Positions 42,338-43,068 of a stretch of DNA of 43,068 nucleotides are shown here, piece after piece. How positions within the stretch are numbered: position 1 is the stretch's first letter; each line of letters begins with the position of its first letter. The position numbers and the translations under genes are program-made. Below the pieces are notes generated by a model. That model was not told the origin of the DNA and made no database searches. It saw only the letters and a list, made by a program, of their open reading frames with translations. The stretch is from NCBI GenBank assembly GCA_964581465.1, contig CAZOOP010000036.1, positions 1 to 43,068 of the forward strand, in the 5' to 3' direction. This DNA is from WJMB01 sp964581465. GTDB lineage: Bacteria; RBG-13-66-14.

Positions 42338-42525
42338 GCGGGACCTTTGCAAAACCAAACCAGGACGCCCCGCGGCCCCGCCCGGCGTTGGCACGTTTCT
42401 TGCAGCAGGGCGGGGTTGCTCTTATTGCGAGGCGCCGTCGGACTCCGCAAGAAACGTGCCAACGCCTCCCCGCCGTGTGCAAGTAGCGCGTCGGTTTGTC
42501 GACGGCTGTTTTGCAAAGGTCCCGC
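42338..42525. repeat. Nested palindromic element 6 (188 bp)
   Basis: The outer arms at 42338-42355 and 42508-42525 are perfectly complementary over 18 bp and share CCTTTGCAAAAC with element 1. The inner arms at 42384-42403 and 42447-42466 are perfectly complementary over 20 bp around a 43-nt loop. Spacers are 28 nt (left) and 41 nt (right). It begins 15 nt past the gyrA stop codon. Confidence 0.95.
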
Positions 42526-43068
42526 AGGTCGTCGTGGAATGAATACAGACGCTCGGACGGCGAGACAGCCGGTTGCGGGATTGTGGACTGGCTCCAGATA
42601 AAAGCCACGGGATCACTTCGTAGCGACGGACAGCAACATTTGCATAACATTCTGATAAAGGCAGTGGGAAGACGTTTGAGTATGCAATACGACCAAGTTG
42701 TTTGTGATGGATACATGGCTCTCCACCTACCCTGTATACCTGTTTGTGTGGTTAGGGGCTGTTTGATCAGCTTTTAACCGCGCGCCGCCCCAACGCTGCA
42801 AGAGGAGATTTATAATATCGATTGATATACATATATAGCCTGTGAACGCTGGTTTGTTCTGGATAGTAAACGCAAGCGTTCTTCGAGATATGCACATATC
42901 AGAGGCTTTGCAATCCAGAGTGGTGTTTCGATTGGCATCTAGCTGATCCTGGAGCGTGCGTAATGCCTAGTAACTAATTTCGAAAGGGATCGTATACCGT
43001 GTTCGGACCGATGCATGTATGTAACGCGCTGTTAACATACGGGTTGGGCTGTGCTGCTCTGTCACTAT
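42526..43068. other. AT-rich spacer at the window end, no gene seen
   Basis: No gene is supported. The match to the spacer upstream of gyrA is at 42988-43010 (minus strand). The GGTCCGAACACG block within it also occurs in the copy-B repeat at 34.08 kb. Confidence 0.5.

Noticed and set aside
3027..42525. The palindromic elements as CRISPR repeats or as integron attC sites
   Set aside because: They are scattered singly at gene ends with variable loops and no spacer-repeat arrays, no cas genes and no integrase or R-box/L-box cores.

Overview
This is a GC-rich chromosomal window, densely coded and almost entirely on the minus strand, broken by AT-rich spacers of 0.4-1 kb that hold no convincing genes. 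Genes for Kdo synthesis (kdsA, kdsC, kdsD), lipobox lipoproteins and an outer-membrane-type barrel ending in an aromatic residue point to a diderm bacterium. The archaeal/eukaryal-length ProS, the MglA/roadblock/DUF4388 cassette and the DNRLRE secreted proteins ending in a SWGSIK-type tail suggest an uncultured candidate phylum of the FCB/Coatesbacteria kind. That placement is an inference from protein character, not from a marker gene.

Layout: 0.7-2.9 kb, ptb-cvpA-lipoprotein-membrane protein operon. 3.3-6.2 kb, DUF1844, deoC, WYL regulator and TPR protein. 7.3-12.9 kb, coaBC/udg, the Kdo genes interrupted by an AT-rich broken DUF3800 gene, and dnaJ with its own promoter and a palindromic operator. 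15-16.5 kb, glutamine synthetase. 17.3-24.0 kb, recR, roadblock, mglA, DUF4388, uvrD/pcrA and a GAF-cyclase protein. 24.2-29.6 kb, coaE followed by a sugar-acid set (KDPG aldolase, IlvD/Edd dehydratase, PfkB kinase) mixed with small secreted proteins. 29.9-32.3 kb, proS and an FtsB-like gene, divergent from a plus-strand DUF2007 protein. 34.1-36.8 kb, a second WYL regulator and twin DNRLRE proteins. 37.1-38.8 kb, two flavodoxin-fold reductases and a lipoprotein. 39.8-42.3 kb, gyrA on the plus strand.

The most striking unexplained signal is a family of six intergenic elements. Five are nested palindromes of 184-192 bp and the sixth has a single longer palindrome. Every inner arm (12 of 12) contains the same 16-mer, TTGGCACGTTTCTTGC, which matches the sigma-54 (RpoN) -24/-12 promoter consensus with exact GG-to-GC spacing, so each element carries two convergent promoter-like cores. 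The flanking and outer arms differ between elements but stay complementary within each element. All six lie just downstream of a gene's stop codon. I know of no named family with this architecture.

Other leads are a compact small-RNA candidate at 9.49 kb, diverged 227-bp repeats shared by AT-rich spacers, and a nearly identical C-terminal coding cassette in the two DNRLRE genes.
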